Positions 37,283-46,134 of a DNA stretch of 64,000 bases are shown here, one piece after another. Source of the stretch: JAJYVT01 sp035534455 (GTDB taxonomy: Bacteria; Actinomycetota; Acidimicrobiia; Acidimicrobiales; RAAP-2). The DNA lies in assembly GCA_035534455.1 (NCBI GenBank), contig DATLRV010000011.1:21396-85395 (forward strand), read 5' to 3'. Position numbers and translations under genes: made by a program. Each line of letters begins with the position of its first letter. Within the stretch, counting starts at the first letter, position 1. A model generated the notes under the pieces. It was not told where the DNA came from and searched no databases. It saw only the letters and a list, made by a program, of their open reading frames with translations.

Positions 37283-37347
37283 GGCAGCACGAGCGGGGCC
37301 GCACGACCACGGTCCTGCTTCCGGGCGCCAAGTCGGGAGGCGGTGCA

Positions 37348-37543
37348 ATGCCAGGGAAACGTCCGAGCGTCAAGAACGAGAAGCAGTACGAAAGCCTTGA
37401 AGGACAAGGGCATGTCCAAGGAGCGCGCGGCGCGGATCGCGAGCTCTCCAGGTGCGTCGAGCCGCGGTGGGAAGAAGTCCGGCTCCGGCGGCTCGTCGAA
37501 GCAAGGGCGCACCACCGCACCCCACGAGGCGGAATGTTGTTGA
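37348..37543 (+). pseudogene. small basic DUF7218-like protein gene with a single-base frameshift
   Basis: An ATG with GGGAGG 7 nt upstream begins 'MPGKRPSVKNEKQYE'; after one extra A (in GAAAG, 37391-37393) the +1 frame continues 'ALKDKGMSKERAARIASS' and a Gly/Ser/Lys tail to a TGA. The joined protein (65 residues) matches small proteins of the form MPG-x-PSVKxxxxYExLxxxGxSKExAARIAN. Neither frame alone gives it. It may be a recent mutation, a sequencing error, or programmed shifting. Confidence 0.7.
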
Positions 37544-37660
37544 GGCGGTAGGGCTTGGTCCTCGTGTGCTTGATGAGCAGGGCGACGAGCACGCTTCAGG
37601 TACTGATCTGCGTGCAGGGCGGCGTCCGGCCCGCCGGGCACGAGGACGCGTGTCCTCATG

Positions 37661-38176
37661 TCAGTCTGCCGGTCGGTCCGCGAGAAGCCGCTCGAGCTTC
37701 TCGAGCTGCTCGGACCAGCCCTGCTCTGCACCGGCCATCGCCTCGGCAGGCGGCAGCGGCTCGAAGTAGGACTGTCGTACGGTGAGCGCCGTACCCCCGT
37801 CGCGGGCCTCAAAAGTCACCTCGATGAGCGTTGCGAAGAGTTCACCCTGCTCGTCGTCGATGGCTCGGCCGCTCATGACGAGGCGATGCGGACGATCGAT
37901 CTCGTAGTACTCCCCACCCATATGGTGGGAGAACTGGGCGGCGACAGGGACGGAGCCCGGCCACTCCATGGCGAGGCGGTACTTTCCGCCAATGCGAAGA
38001 TCGACCTCAGCGGCGGGGCAGGTGAAGCCATCGGGCCACCACCATTTCTTCAGTTGCTCGGGATCGGTGAAGGCGTCAAAGACGCGTTCCGGCGGGGCCT
38101 TGAGGGTGCGCTCGATGACGAGCTGCTTGGTCGGAGTCGCCGAACGGACGTCCACAGCGGTACGGAACTCAGGCAT
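37661..38176 (-). CDS. AHSA1/SRPBCC-domain protein
   Basis: 171 residues. 'LVIERTLKAPPERVFDAFTDPEQLKKWW' (read in parts) opens an activator-of-Hsp90-ATPase-like fold, followed by 'GGKYRLAMEW' and 'YEIDRPHRLV'. The ATG is preceded by GAGGAG. It lies 11 bp after the ArsR gene and is co-transcribed; ArsR-AHSA1 pairs are common in bacteria, often with toxin or solvent response, but the ligand is unknown. Confidence 0.87.
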   Translation of the reverse strand: MPEFRTAVDVRSATPTKQLVIERTLKAPPERVFDAFTDPEQLKKWWWPDGFTCPAAEVDLRIGGKYRLAMEWPGSVPVAAQFSHHMGGEYYEIDRPHRLVMSGRAIDDEQGELFATLIEVTFEARDGGTALTVRQSYFEPLPPAEAMAGAEQGWSEQLEKLERLLADRPAD

Positions 38177-38187
38177 CGGGGCTCTCC

Positions 38188-38523
38188 TCAATCGTCGGTC
38201 TCGGTTTGGGTGGCAAGGTGGGCCTCGAGACGGTCGAGGCGGTCGGACCACGCGGCACGCGCGCGCCGGAGCCAGTCGTCCACCGGGGCCAGGCCCTCAA
38301 GTTGAAGTCGCGCCGGGCGGCGCTGCCCCTGGCGGGCCCGACCGATGAGACCGGCCCGCTCCAGAACCTTGAGGTGCTTGGTGATGGCCGGCTGCGTCAG
38401 CGTGGAGGCCTCTGCGAGCTCGACCACGCCAGCTTCGCCTGCCGCCAGGCGCTCCAGGATCGCCCGACGGGTGGGGTCGGCAAGGGCGGCGAAGGCCCTA
38501 CTCACGGGATCCGCACTGACCAT
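38188..38523 (-). CDS. ArsR-family transcriptional regulator
   Basis: 111 residues, winged helix: 'FAALADPTRRAILERLA', recognition helix 'LTQPAITKHLKVLERAGLI', wing 'RARQGQRRPARLQ'. No metal-binding Cys, so not a metal sensor; this is the subgroup paired with AHSA1 proteins. A strong -10 box TATAGT (38538-38533) ends 9 nt before the ATG in an A/T-rich patch (38529-38565), unlike the surrounding GC-rich DNA, where autoregulation probably occurs. Confidence 0.87.
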   Translation of the reverse strand: MVSADPVSRAFAALADPTRRAILERLAAGEAGVVELAEASTLTQPAITKHLKVLERAGLIGRARQGQRRPARLQLEGLAPVDDWLRRARAAWSDRLDRLEAHLATQTETDD

Positions 38524-38565
38524 CACCACTACACTATATAACTAACTGGTAAATATCAAGAGAAG

Positions 38566-38975
38566 GACGGAGCGCCTCGCGCGCGCTGAGCGTCCCAAGA
38601 CGCACCCGCCGACTCGCCGCCGACCATCGCGACGGCGCTCTTCATCGAGCACCGTCATCAGCCCCGACTTGGCGGCCGTGGAGTTCGATCGCCGGGGCGC
38701 GACGACACTCAACGCGTCCGACGACCCGACAGGACTGCCCGGATGCCAACCCCGCGACCTGCCGCCGGGGATGGGACCATCGCGACGGCGGATCGACGGC
38801 GTCGCCGCCAATGCTGAGAGTCCTCGGGTGGGACTTCGATGCCTCGAGGAGACCGTCAAGTCGGTCCGTGTCGCACGAGATGCGAACCCGGAGTCCAGGG
38901 CGGCCCGGAGACGCTCTTTGGTCCGGCGCGTGCCACGATGTCCGACCGGGCACGCTCGACGGCGAGGAGCAGGTG
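38566..38975. other. about 400 bp without an assignable gene
   Basis: No recognisable protein in any frame. It contains a 16-nt direct repeat (GACCATCGCGACGGCG at 38622-38637 and 38776-38791). The promoter of the following amidohydrolase should lie here, but I cannot point to it. Confidence 0.4.
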
Positions 38976-40196
38976 ATGGCGGCTATGGCGCGCAGGACGG
39001 TGTTCCGGGGAGGCGCCGTGTTCGACGGCACGGGCGCGCCGCCAGCCGAGGCTGACGTGGTCGTCGAAGGGGAACGGATCGTCGACGTCGGGCGCGGCCT
39101 CGACGCCGACGAAGCCGTCGAGCTCGGCGGTGGGACGATCGTGCCGGGGCTGTTCGACTGCCACGTGCACTTCACGTTCTCGGGCAACCTGGACCCGCTC
39201 GCGCTGATGATGCGTCCGTTCTCGCTGCGCTACTACGAGGCGCTCGCCAACATGTCGGCGACCCTGCGGGTGGGGGTGACCTCGGTCCGGGAAGCTTCCG
39301 GGGCGGACCTCGGGATGAAGACCGCCGTCGAGCGGGGGCTCGTACCGGGACCGCGCATGCAGATCTCGATCGCGATGCTGAGCCAGACCGGAGGGCACAA
39401 CGACCAGCACGCGCCCTCGGGGGGGTGCTTCGCGTGGGAGCACGCCTTCCCGGGGAACCCGAGTGGCGTCGTCGACGGCCCCGAGGAGATGCGCCAGCGC
39501 GTTCGCGAGCTCATCAGGGAGGGGGCCGATGTCATCAAGGTTGCGACGTCCGGCGGCGTGCTCTCGCCCGGCGACGATCCGAGGCACGGCCATTTCCGCG
39601 ACGAGGAGCTCGCCGTGCTCGTCGCCGAGGCGACGGCGGCGGGACGCTACGTCATGGCGCATGCGCAGGCCACCGAGGGGATCAAGACTGCGGTGCGCAA
39701 CGGGATCCGGTCGATCGAGCACGGCATCTTCCTGGAGGACGAGGCGATCTCGATGATGCTCGAACGTGGGACGTGGCTCGTGCCGACGCTGTCCGCCCCC
39801 CGCGCGGTCATCGCGGCCGCCGACTCGGGGACGCGGCTTCCCGAGCCGGTGATCCGCAAGGCACGCGACGTCGTCGACATCCACACCGAGTCCTTCGCCC
39901 GGGCAGTGCGGGCAGGGGTGAAGATCGCGATGGGCACCGACAGTGGCGTCGGCCCCCACGGTCACAACCTCGAGGAGCTGCGTCTCATGGCCGCCCACAG
40001 CCTCATGGGGCCGCTCGACGCCTGGGTGTCGGCGACGTCGAGCGCGGCGGCTCTCTGTGGCGTCGACCACCAGCTCGGCCGCGTCGCCCCGGGCTTCCTC
40101 GCGGACCTTGCCGTCGTCGAGGGCGACCTGAGCGACCTCGACGGGTTGACCACACGGATCTCTGGAGTCTGGAAGAGCGGGGTCGCACTGGTCTGA
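38976..40196 (+). CDS. metal-dependent amidohydrolase (imidazolonepropionase/prolidase-like group)
   Basis: 406 residues. 'GTIVPGLFDCHVHFTF' supplies the HxH pair, 'DVIKVATSGGVLSPGD' the lysine, 'YVMAHAQATEGI' and 'IRSIEHGIFLED' the two later His, and 'KIAMGTDSGVGPHG' the Asp, together the binuclear metal site. 'GFLADLAVVEGD' closes the composite beta-sandwich. The first ATG has GGAG 6 nt upstream. Related enzymes cleave Xaa-Pro or N-acyl compounds; the substrate is open. Confidence 0.9.
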   Translation: MAAMARRTVFRGGAVFDGTGAPPAEADVVVEGERIVDVGRGLDADEAVELGGGTIVPGLFDCHVHFTFSGNLDPLALMMRPFSLRYYEALANMSATLRVGVTSVREASGADLGMKTAVERGLVPGPRMQISIAMLSQTGGHNDQHAPSGGCFAWEHAFPGNPSGVVDGPEEMRQRVRELIREGADVIKVATSGGVLSPGDDPRHGHFRDEELAVLVAEATAAGRYVMAHAQATEGIKTAVRNGIRSIEHGIFLEDEAISMMLERGTWLVPTLSAPRAVIAAADSGTRLPEPVIRKARDVVDIHTESFARAVRAGVKIAMGTDSGVGPHGHNLEELRLMAAHSLMGPLDAWVSATSSAAALCGVDHQLGRVAPGFLADLAVVEGDLSDLDGLTTRISGVWKSGVALV

Positions 40197-40321
40197 TGAG
40201 GCGGTGGTGCCGCAGCGGGACCGGCCTCCGGCGCGGCAGGCGCCGACGCGGCCGCCGATCGGCCTCGACCCCAGGAACCTCGACGCCGCGGGCGGTCCGG
40301 TCTCTGGAAGCATGGCGCCCC

Positions 40322-41719
40322 ATGGCGGCGCCGAGCCCGGATCCGATCGACCATGCCCTCGCTGCCCGGCTGGCCGCGCGCGTCCGTGAAGAGCAGGCCT
40401 CGCAGCGGCTCCCGAGCCTCGTCGTCGGCGCGGCCCGTGCTGGTCGCCTCCAGTGGTGGAGTGCTGCGGGGTCGACCGGCGCACCCGAGGGCCTCCCGAG
40501 CGACGATACCCATTACCGCATCGGCTCGATCTCGAAGACGTTCGTCGCGGTCTGCGTCCTGCGGCTCCGCGACGAGGGCCGTCTCGACCTGACAGACCCG
40601 ATCGGTAGACACGTGCCGGAGCTCGCCGACCTCCCCGGCACGGTGGCGCACCTTCTCTCCCACACTGCCGGGCTTCCCGCGGAGACCCCCGCACCGTGGT
40701 GGGAACGGGTCGCCGGCTCGGACTTTTCGGCGCTCGTTGCGTCGTCCCTCACCCCCGCACAGCTGCGGTGGCGCCCCGGACGGCGGTTCCACTACTCGAA
40801 CGTCGGCTACGCGGTGCTCGGGGAGCTGGTCCGGCGGGTGCGCGGCGCCCCCGTCTTCGACGTCATCGGCGCCGAGCTCCTCGAGCCCCTCGGGATGGCA
40901 CGGACCTCGGTCCGGCCGGTGGCGCCCTACGCGGCGGGCCTGGCCGTGCACCCGCACGCGCCGCTCGTGCTCGCCGAGCCCGAGCACGACGCCGGCGCCA
41001 TGGCGCCGGCGGGCCAGCTCTGGTCGACCATCGCGGATCTCGCCCGTTGGTCGGGCGTCCTCGCCGGTGCTTCGGAAGGAGTGCTCTCCGAGGAGACGGC
41101 CGCGGAGATGGCCGAGCCGCTCGCGCTCGCCGACATCCCGGGCCAGCCCTGGACCGGGGCCCACGGTCTCGGCCTGCAGATCCAAAACGTCGACGGCACG
41201 AGGCGGTTCGGGCACGCCGGTGCCATGCCGGGCCACTGGGCGATGCTGCTGGTCGACCAGCGGTCGAAGGACGCGATCGTGGCGCTGGCCAACTCGACGT
41301 ACCAGGGGAACCGGCGGGAGCTCTACGACGACCTCTTCGCGATGCTCGCGTCGCGGCACCAGGTCACGCCGTTTGCTCCCGTCGAGCCTGCCGACGATGC
41401 CGCCGTCGAGCTGCTCGGTACGTGGTACTGGGGTCCGGTCGAGCTCCGGCTCTCTCTTTCAGCGGACGGGACCGTCGAGCTGCGCGGCGTGGCCCCGGGC
41501 CGAGACTGCGACTTCTCGCCCGTCGGGGACGGGACCTACCGGGGGCGCTTCGGCTACTTCGCCGGCGAGCGGCTGGTTCCGGTGCGCCGCGCCGGCGGGA
41601 CGGTCTCGCATCTGGACCTCGCGTCGTACGTGCTCACGAGGACGCCCTACGACCCGTCGGCCGCGGTGCCCGGCGGGCTCGACCCCCGCGGGTGGCACGC
41701 TCCCGGGGCGGGCGACTGA
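40322..41719 (+). CDS. serine hydrolase of the beta-lactamase/penicillin-binding (class C) fold
   Basis: 465 residues without a signal peptide. Ser-x-x-Lys in 'IGSISKTFVAV', Tyr-x-Asn in 'FHYSNVGYAV', and a His-x-Gly in 'FGHAGAMPG' form the active site. An extra C-terminal lipocalin-like beta domain of about 110 residues follows ('LLGTWYWGPVELRLSL'). Such proteins are often esterases or D-amino peptidases. The start ATG lacks a clear ribosome site. Confidence 0.85.
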   Translation: MAAPSPDPIDHALAARLAARVREEQASQRLPSLVVGAARAGRLQWWSAAGSTGAPEGLPSDDTHYRIGSISKTFVAVCVLRLRDEGRLDLTDPIGRHVPELADLPGTVAHLLSHTAGLPAETPAPWWERVAGSDFSALVASSLTPAQLRWRPGRRFHYSNVGYAVLGELVRRVRGAPVFDVIGAELLEPLGMARTSVRPVAPYAAGLAVHPHAPLVLAEPEHDAGAMAPAGQLWSTIADLARWSGVLAGASEGVLSEETAAEMAEPLALADIPGQPWTGAHGLGLQIQNVDGTRRFGHAGAMPGHWAMLLVDQRSKDAIVALANSTYQGNRRELYDDLFAMLASRHQVTPFAPVEPADDAAVELLGTWYWGPVELRLSLSADGTVELRGVAPGRDCDFSPVGDGTYRGRFGYFAGERLVPVRRAGGTVSHLDLASYVLTRTPYDPSAAVPGGLDPRGWHAPGAGD

Positions 41720-41774
41720 GCGGCCGGGGCCCTGCGGGGTTACCGGTGAGCACCCGACGGGTACCGCATCCCGC

Positions 41775-41894
41775 ATGGCAGCACGAGGTCCCACACCCGG
41801 GCGTGGGGACCCCTCGGCGTGCCCGACGCCCCCCGACCTCGAGGCGTACCTCGCAGGAGTCGACTTCCCCGTCGGGCGCGACGACCTGCGCTGA
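41775..41894 (+). pseudogene. short fragment resembling the N-terminal half of DUF2795
   Basis: A 39-codon frame ends 'PPDLEAYLAGVDFPVGRDDLR' followed by a stop. DUF2795 proteins read LxxYLxGVDYPAxKDxL and continue with a helix that is missing here. Probably a truncated remnant; it lacks a ribosome binding site. Confidence 0.4.
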
Positions 41895-41957
41895 GCCGCC
41901 GGTTGCACGCTCGCGCGCGTTTGCGATAGCGAGAGGCCTCGCCATGGCCTCTCCCCG

Positions 41958-43178
41958 ATGAGCGCGTCCCGGCCGCCCCGTTCGCGACCCGTCGGGCGGT
42001 ACCCGGCGCACGCCGCAGGGCGCGGCGCCGGATGGCAGATGCCGCGCTCGTCGGCGGCCCGCCGCCGGCGGCGCACGTTCCTCGTGGTCGTCGTCGTGGT
42101 GGTCGGGCTCGTGGCATGGTTCGTCGCCTCCTCCTTCGGCAGCCCCCCGCCGCCGTCGTCCGCCGGCCACGGCGGCCAGGGGTCGGGCCGGACACCGGGC
42201 ACGACCGACGCCGGCACTCAAGCGTCCCTCGTCGCCCAGGTCGCCCGGTGGCACCTGCCCGGCGGCGTGTCCCGGGCCGGGGCCGTGCCGATCCCGGGGG
42301 GAAAGATCCTCCTCCTCGGGGGCCTGCTCTCGACAGGGGGGAGCTCCGCCGACGTGGGGGTCCTCGACCCCTCGACGGGGACGCTGACCTCGGTCGCCAC
42401 CCTCGCCTCCCGCACGCACGACGCGGCGAGCGCGCTGCTCGGCGGCAGGGCCTTCCTCTTCGGCGGCGGCCAGAGCACACCCTTCGGCACTGTCGAGGCG
42501 GTCACCGTCCCTTCGCCGGGAGCCACATCGGGCAACGCGTCGGGCGTGGTCACCGGCCAGCTTCCCCAGGCCCGGGCCGACGACTCGGCGGTGACCGTGG
42601 GCACGACGGCCTACGTCGTGGGGGGCTACGACGGCGCGACAGGGGAGCCGGCCGTCCTCGCGACCCAGGACGGCTCGACGTTCACGACCGTCGCCACACT
42701 CCCTGTCGACGTGCGCTACGGCGCCGTCGTGGCGGCGGGAGGCAAGATCTTCGTGTTCGGGGGCGAGTCCGCGACGGGCGGCACGACAGCCCAGTACTTC
42801 ACACCCACCGGGTCGACAACACCGCCGCCGGGCCAAGAGGTCGCAGTGGCCCAGGAGATCGACCCGCAGACGGGCGCCGCCACGGTCGTCGGCTACCTCC
42901 CGCACGCGGTCCAGGGCGCGGCGGCGTTCGTCCTCGGCGGGCACATCTACCTCGCCGGGGGGGACAGCAACGCCCCCGGCGCGAGCCCAGCTTCGGGGTC
43001 GACGATCTGGTCGTTCGACCCCTCGAGCGGCGCCTTCCAGGTCGCCGGGCACCTCGCCGAGCCCGTGGCCTACGCCGCGGTTGCCGTCGTGGGCCATTCG
43101 GTGTGGCTGATCGGCGGCGAACGGAACGGGACGCAGGTCGACACCGCCCAGAAGGTGGTCCTGCGCTCGTCCCACTGA
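41958..43178 (+). CDS. membrane-anchored kelch-like beta-propeller protein
   Basis: 406 residues: basic cytoplasmic start, one transmembrane helix ('TFLVVVVVVVGLVAWFVASS'), a Pro/Ser/Gly linker, then about six kelch-type blades recognised by Gly-Gly turns ('GGKILLLGG', 'GGRAFLFGGG', 'TTAYVVGGYDG', 'GGKIFVFGGE', 'GGHIYLAGGD', 'HSVWLIGGE'). The propeller is outside the cell and probably binds protein or glycan. It converges with the Ser/Thr kinase gene, 80 bp away. Confidence 0.82.
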   Translation: MSASRPPRSRPVGRYPAHAAGRGAGWQMPRSSAARRRRRTFLVVVVVVVGLVAWFVASSFGSPPPPSSAGHGGQGSGRTPGTTDAGTQASLVAQVARWHLPGGVSRAGAVPIPGGKILLLGGLLSTGGSSADVGVLDPSTGTLTSVATLASRTHDAASALLGGRAFLFGGGQSTPFGTVEAVTVPSPGATSGNASGVVTGQLPQARADDSAVTVGTTAYVVGGYDGATGEPAVLATQDGSTFTTVATLPVDVRYGAVVAAGGKIFVFGGESATGGTTAQYFTPTGSTTPPPGQEVAVAQEIDPQTGAATVVGYLPHAVQGAAAFVLGGHIYLAGGDSNAPGASPASGSTIWSFDPSSGAFQVAGHLAEPVAYAAVAVVGHSVWLIGGERNGTQVDTAQKVVLRSSH

Positions 43179-43258
43179 CGTGCAGGCGGACGCCCGTCAG
43201 TGCCTGTCCGTGGCGGGGCGGCGATCGTCGACGGGGGTGCGACCGCGACCGGGCGGCG

Positions 43259-44824
43259 TCAGTGCCCGCGGCCGCCGCCGCCGCCGTGTCCGGGCGGCCC
43301 GTTGCCGCCTGGTCCCGGTGGCCCGTGACCCCCCGGCGGTCCCGAAGGCGGGGGTGCGGTCGTCGGTGGGGTCGCCGGGGGCGTGCTGGCGTGCGGGGGT
43401 GCGGTCGTCGTCGTGGAGCTGGTCGTCGACGTGGGGGTGCTCGTGGCACGCCGGGCGAGTGCCTGCACCGTCAGCGTCACGGCGTCTCCGCGGCGGAGCG
43501 TCGCCCCCGCAGCCGGATGCTCGCCTACGACGATGTCGCCGGGCGGGGGATTGCCGGCGCGAAACGAGGCGTGGAGTCCGAGTGCGTCGAGTCGATGCTC
43601 GGCCGCGCGCAGCGTCATCCCGCGTAACGACGGCAGCGTGACGGTGCGCGGCGACGGCGCCGCACCCCCTGAGGTCGCCGCGGCGAGTAGCAACGCGACC
43701 AGGAGCGCGGCCGCACAGACCGCCGCGATCGGCGCCCACTGCCGGCGCGCCGAGGGGGCGCGGAAGACGACCGGCCTCGGGGGGGCGACCGCCATCGTCG
43801 GAGGCTCCGCGAGTCCGGCGAGGGAGATCGCCTCGGTCCGACCGTCGAGGCGCCACTCCTCGGAGAGCAGCTCCGTCGCAGGATCCCCCACGTCGACGGA
43901 GGCCCCGTTGCCGGAATTGGCGTGGCCGCGGCCGGCCGTCGGGCGACCGGGGCCGTCGAGGACCCCAGGCTCGCCGATGACGCCGAGCTCGTCGAGCGCC
44001 CAGGTCGCATCCCCGTCGGCCGCGAGGCGACGTGCGGTCGCCGCCACCACCGCCGCCGTCGCGGGGCGCGCCGACGGGTCCTTGTGCAGCATGCGCAGGA
44101 CGAGCTGTCGAACCCCGACACCGACGTCCGCGGGCAGCGGAGGTACCGGGTCGTGGAGGTGTGCGAGCGCGACGGCGATCGACTCCCCGCCGTGGTACGG
44201 GCGGGTGCCGCTCAGGCACTCGTACGCGACGACCCCGAGGGAGTAGAGGTCGGACGCCGCGGTGGCCCGCTCGCCGCGGACCTGCTCGGGCGACATGTAG
44301 GCGACCGTGCCGAACACGGCGCCGTCACGGGTGATCGTTGAGGTGTCCGCGGCGCGCACGATGCCGAAGTCGGTGACCTTGACCCGGCCGTCGGGCCGGA
44401 GCAGCAAGTTGGCGGGCTTCACGTCGCGGTGGACGAGCCCTTCTGCGTGGGCCGCCGCGAGGGCCTCGGCGGTCTGGGCCACGAGGCTCATCGTCTCGGT
44501 CGTGCCGAGCCGGCCTCGGCGGCGGAGCAGCGAGCTCAGCGGTTCGCCGTCCACGAGCTCCATGGCCAGATACGGCGCGTCCGGATCCTCGCCGTAGTCG
44601 TAGACGGCGACCACGCCGGGGTGGGACAAGCGCGCGGCGGCCTTGGCTTCCGCACGGAAGCGGCGGCGGAAGCCCTCGTCGGCGGCGAGGTTCGGATGGA
44701 GGAGCTTCAGTGCGACCCGTCGCCCGAGCAGTTCGTCGCGGGCGGCCCAGACGTCCCCCATCCCGCCGGCGGCGATGCGCTGGTCGAGCCGGTAGCGCGT
44801 GCCGAGGACGTCCTTGGTCTGCAT
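43259..44824 (-). CDS. receptor-type Ser/Thr protein kinase with one PASTA domain
   Basis: 521 residues. Kinase domain: 'GGMGDVWAARD' loop, 'VALKLL' lysine, catalytic 'HRDVKPANLLL', 'DFG', 'GTVAYMSPEQ'. A linker leads to one transmembrane helix (about 367-386: 'APIAAVCAAALLVALLLAAA') and a single extracellular PASTA domain ('TLPSLRGMTLRAAEHRLDAL'), then a Thr/Pro/Gly-rich tail. PASTA kinases sense muropeptides; most have several PASTA units, so one is short. Confidence 0.93.
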   Translation of the reverse strand: MQTKDVLGTRYRLDQRIAAGGMGDVWAARDELLGRRVALKLLHPNLAADEGFRRRFRAEAKAAARLSHPGVVAVYDYGEDPDAPYLAMELVDGEPLSSLLRRRGRLGTTETMSLVAQTAEALAAAHAEGLVHRDVKPANLLLRPDGRVKVTDFGIVRAADTSTITRDGAVFGTVAYMSPEQVRGERATAASDLYSLGVVAYECLSGTRPYHGGESIAVALAHLHDPVPPLPADVGVGVRQLVLRMLHKDPSARPATAAVVAATARRLAADGDATWALDELGVIGEPGVLDGPGRPTAGRGHANSGNGASVDVGDPATELLSEEWRLDGRTEAISLAGLAEPPTMAVAPPRPVVFRAPSARRQWAPIAAVCAAALLVALLLAAATSGGAAPSPRTVTLPSLRGMTLRAAEHRLDALGLHASFRAGNPPPGDIVVGEHPAAGATLRRGDAVTLTVQALARRATSTPTSTTSSTTTTAPPHASTPPATPPTTAPPPSGPPGGHGPPGPGGNGPPGHGGGGGRGH

Positions 44825-44996
44825 GGTCCGGCCCTTCCCGTGGCACCGGACGCGTAAACGCCCCCGTTGCAGGGGTCCGGCTCACACACGGGTTGGCGAA
44901 AGGGTTGCGGCGATAGGTTGCGGCGACAGGCTCCCCGGGGCGCGAAGGCCCTCGGGCCCCGCGGGCCCTCGGGAGCGCGACCCAGAGCCCGAGCCC

Positions 44997-45788
44997 TCAG
45001 AACCCGCGGAACACCCGCTGCAGCGTCTCGAGCGTCGACCGCTCGGCGGGCTCGACGTCCGGCGCGGCGGGATCGAGGCGGCCGTACGCGAGGCGCAGGA
45101 GCGCTTCTGCGGGGAGGTGGAGCTCCTCTGGCTGCGGGGGCCCTTTGTCGTCGGGCGTGAGCGAGACCGCGTCGTCCACCCGGAGGTCGAACCGTCGGTC
45201 GGGCTCGGCGGTCACGATCCCCACGACCAAAGGCGTGGGCCGCTCGACGTGCGCGGGGGTGCCGAGCCGGGTGCCGATCCGGGGCAGCCGGTCGACGAGC
45301 AGCGACACGGCGTCGGGCGCGACGCGGGCGTACGGGTCCAGGGCCACCGTCACGTCCCAGGTGTGCACTGCGTGCTCACTCAGACGCGCCCCGACGAGTC
45401 CGACCCCGTCGAGCCGCATGCCGCCGAAGAGTGTGAGCTCGAGCTTGTCGAGCACCGAACCGAGGCGCTGAAGCAGGACGACGTAACCCTCGTCCGCTGC
45501 CAGTCCTTGATCCCGCATCTCGCGAGGGGACATCGCGTTCCAGCGGTCCCAGACGGCGGGATAGGTGTCGCGCGACGGCGGTCTCTCTCCGGCGGCGACG
45601 GCGGCGACCGCCGCGCCGACGATCTCGGCGCCGCTCCCGAGATGCGAGAGAACCTGGGCGATCGACCAGTCGTCGCAGTAGGAGGGGGCGCGCAGCTGCT
45701 GCTCGTCGAGCTCTCTTGCGAGGCCGGTGAGCCGGTGGTGGGAACGCTCGAGGACGCCGAGCCACACGGCGACGTCCTCCACCATCAC
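44997..45788 (-). CDS. mycothiol-dependent maleylpyruvate isomerase/DinB-like protein
   Basis: 263 residues of the MDMPI/DinB-2 group common in actinobacteria. The metal ligands are visible in 'SIAQVLSHLGSGAEI' (His) and 'SEHAVHTWDVTVAL' (His-x3-His). Members use mycothiol or are S-transferases. Two adjacent ATGs (45788, 45785) can start it. The 172-bp gap downstream to the kinase gene holds two GGTTGCGGCGA direct repeats and GC-rich dyads. Confidence 0.82.
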   Translation of the reverse strand: MMVEDVAVWLGVLERSHHRLTGLARELDEQQLRAPSYCDDWSIAQVLSHLGSGAEIVGAAVAAVAAGERPPSRDTYPAVWDRWNAMSPREMRDQGLAADEGYVVLLQRLGSVLDKLELTLFGGMRLDGVGLVGARLSEHAVHTWDVTVALDPYARVAPDAVSLLVDRLPRIGTRLGTPAHVERPTPLVVGIVTAEPDRRFDLRVDDAVSLTPDDKGPPQPEELHLPAEALLRLAYGRLDPAAPDVEPAERSTLETLQRVFRGF

Positions 45789-45812
45789 CGCCCCACCCTA
45801 CGGGGAGCCCGC

Positions 45813-46134
45813 CACCGCGGATCCCGCGCCATGGTGGCCAAGGTCCCGGTGGCAGAACGCGCGCCACCGTGTTGCCGGCGAGCCGGCGCCGCACCGTGAA
45901 GGCAGCGTGCACGCCGGTCTGGATCGCAACCTCTGCGAGGACGTCGGTGGCGCCGGAGCACGTCGCGCGTGGCGGGCGCAACCTCGCCTTCGGGAAGGAT
46001 CCCGGTCGCAACCTGGTAGAGAAGCGGCTGGAACAGCTGGTGGTTGACGCCGTCGACGACGGTCACCTCGACGGGTGCGCCGTAGAGCGCTCGGGCGCAG
46101 AACAGCCGCCGAAGCCGGATCCGACGATCACCAC
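45813..46134 (-). pseudogene. collapsed type II NADH dehydrogenase gene
   Basis: Starting at GTG 46134, over the stop of the NUDIX gene, the DNA encodes 'VVIVGSGFGG'; one base is missing, and another frame goes on 'LFCARALYGAPVEVTVVDG' and 'FQPLLYQVATGILPEGEVAP', the N-terminal Rossmann part of NDH-2. Then it jumps to 'VAIQTGVHAAFTVRRRLAGN' and 'GTLATMARD', which match the NDH-2 C-terminal region. About 270 middle residues are gone and at least two frame changes exist. Confidence 0.75.
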
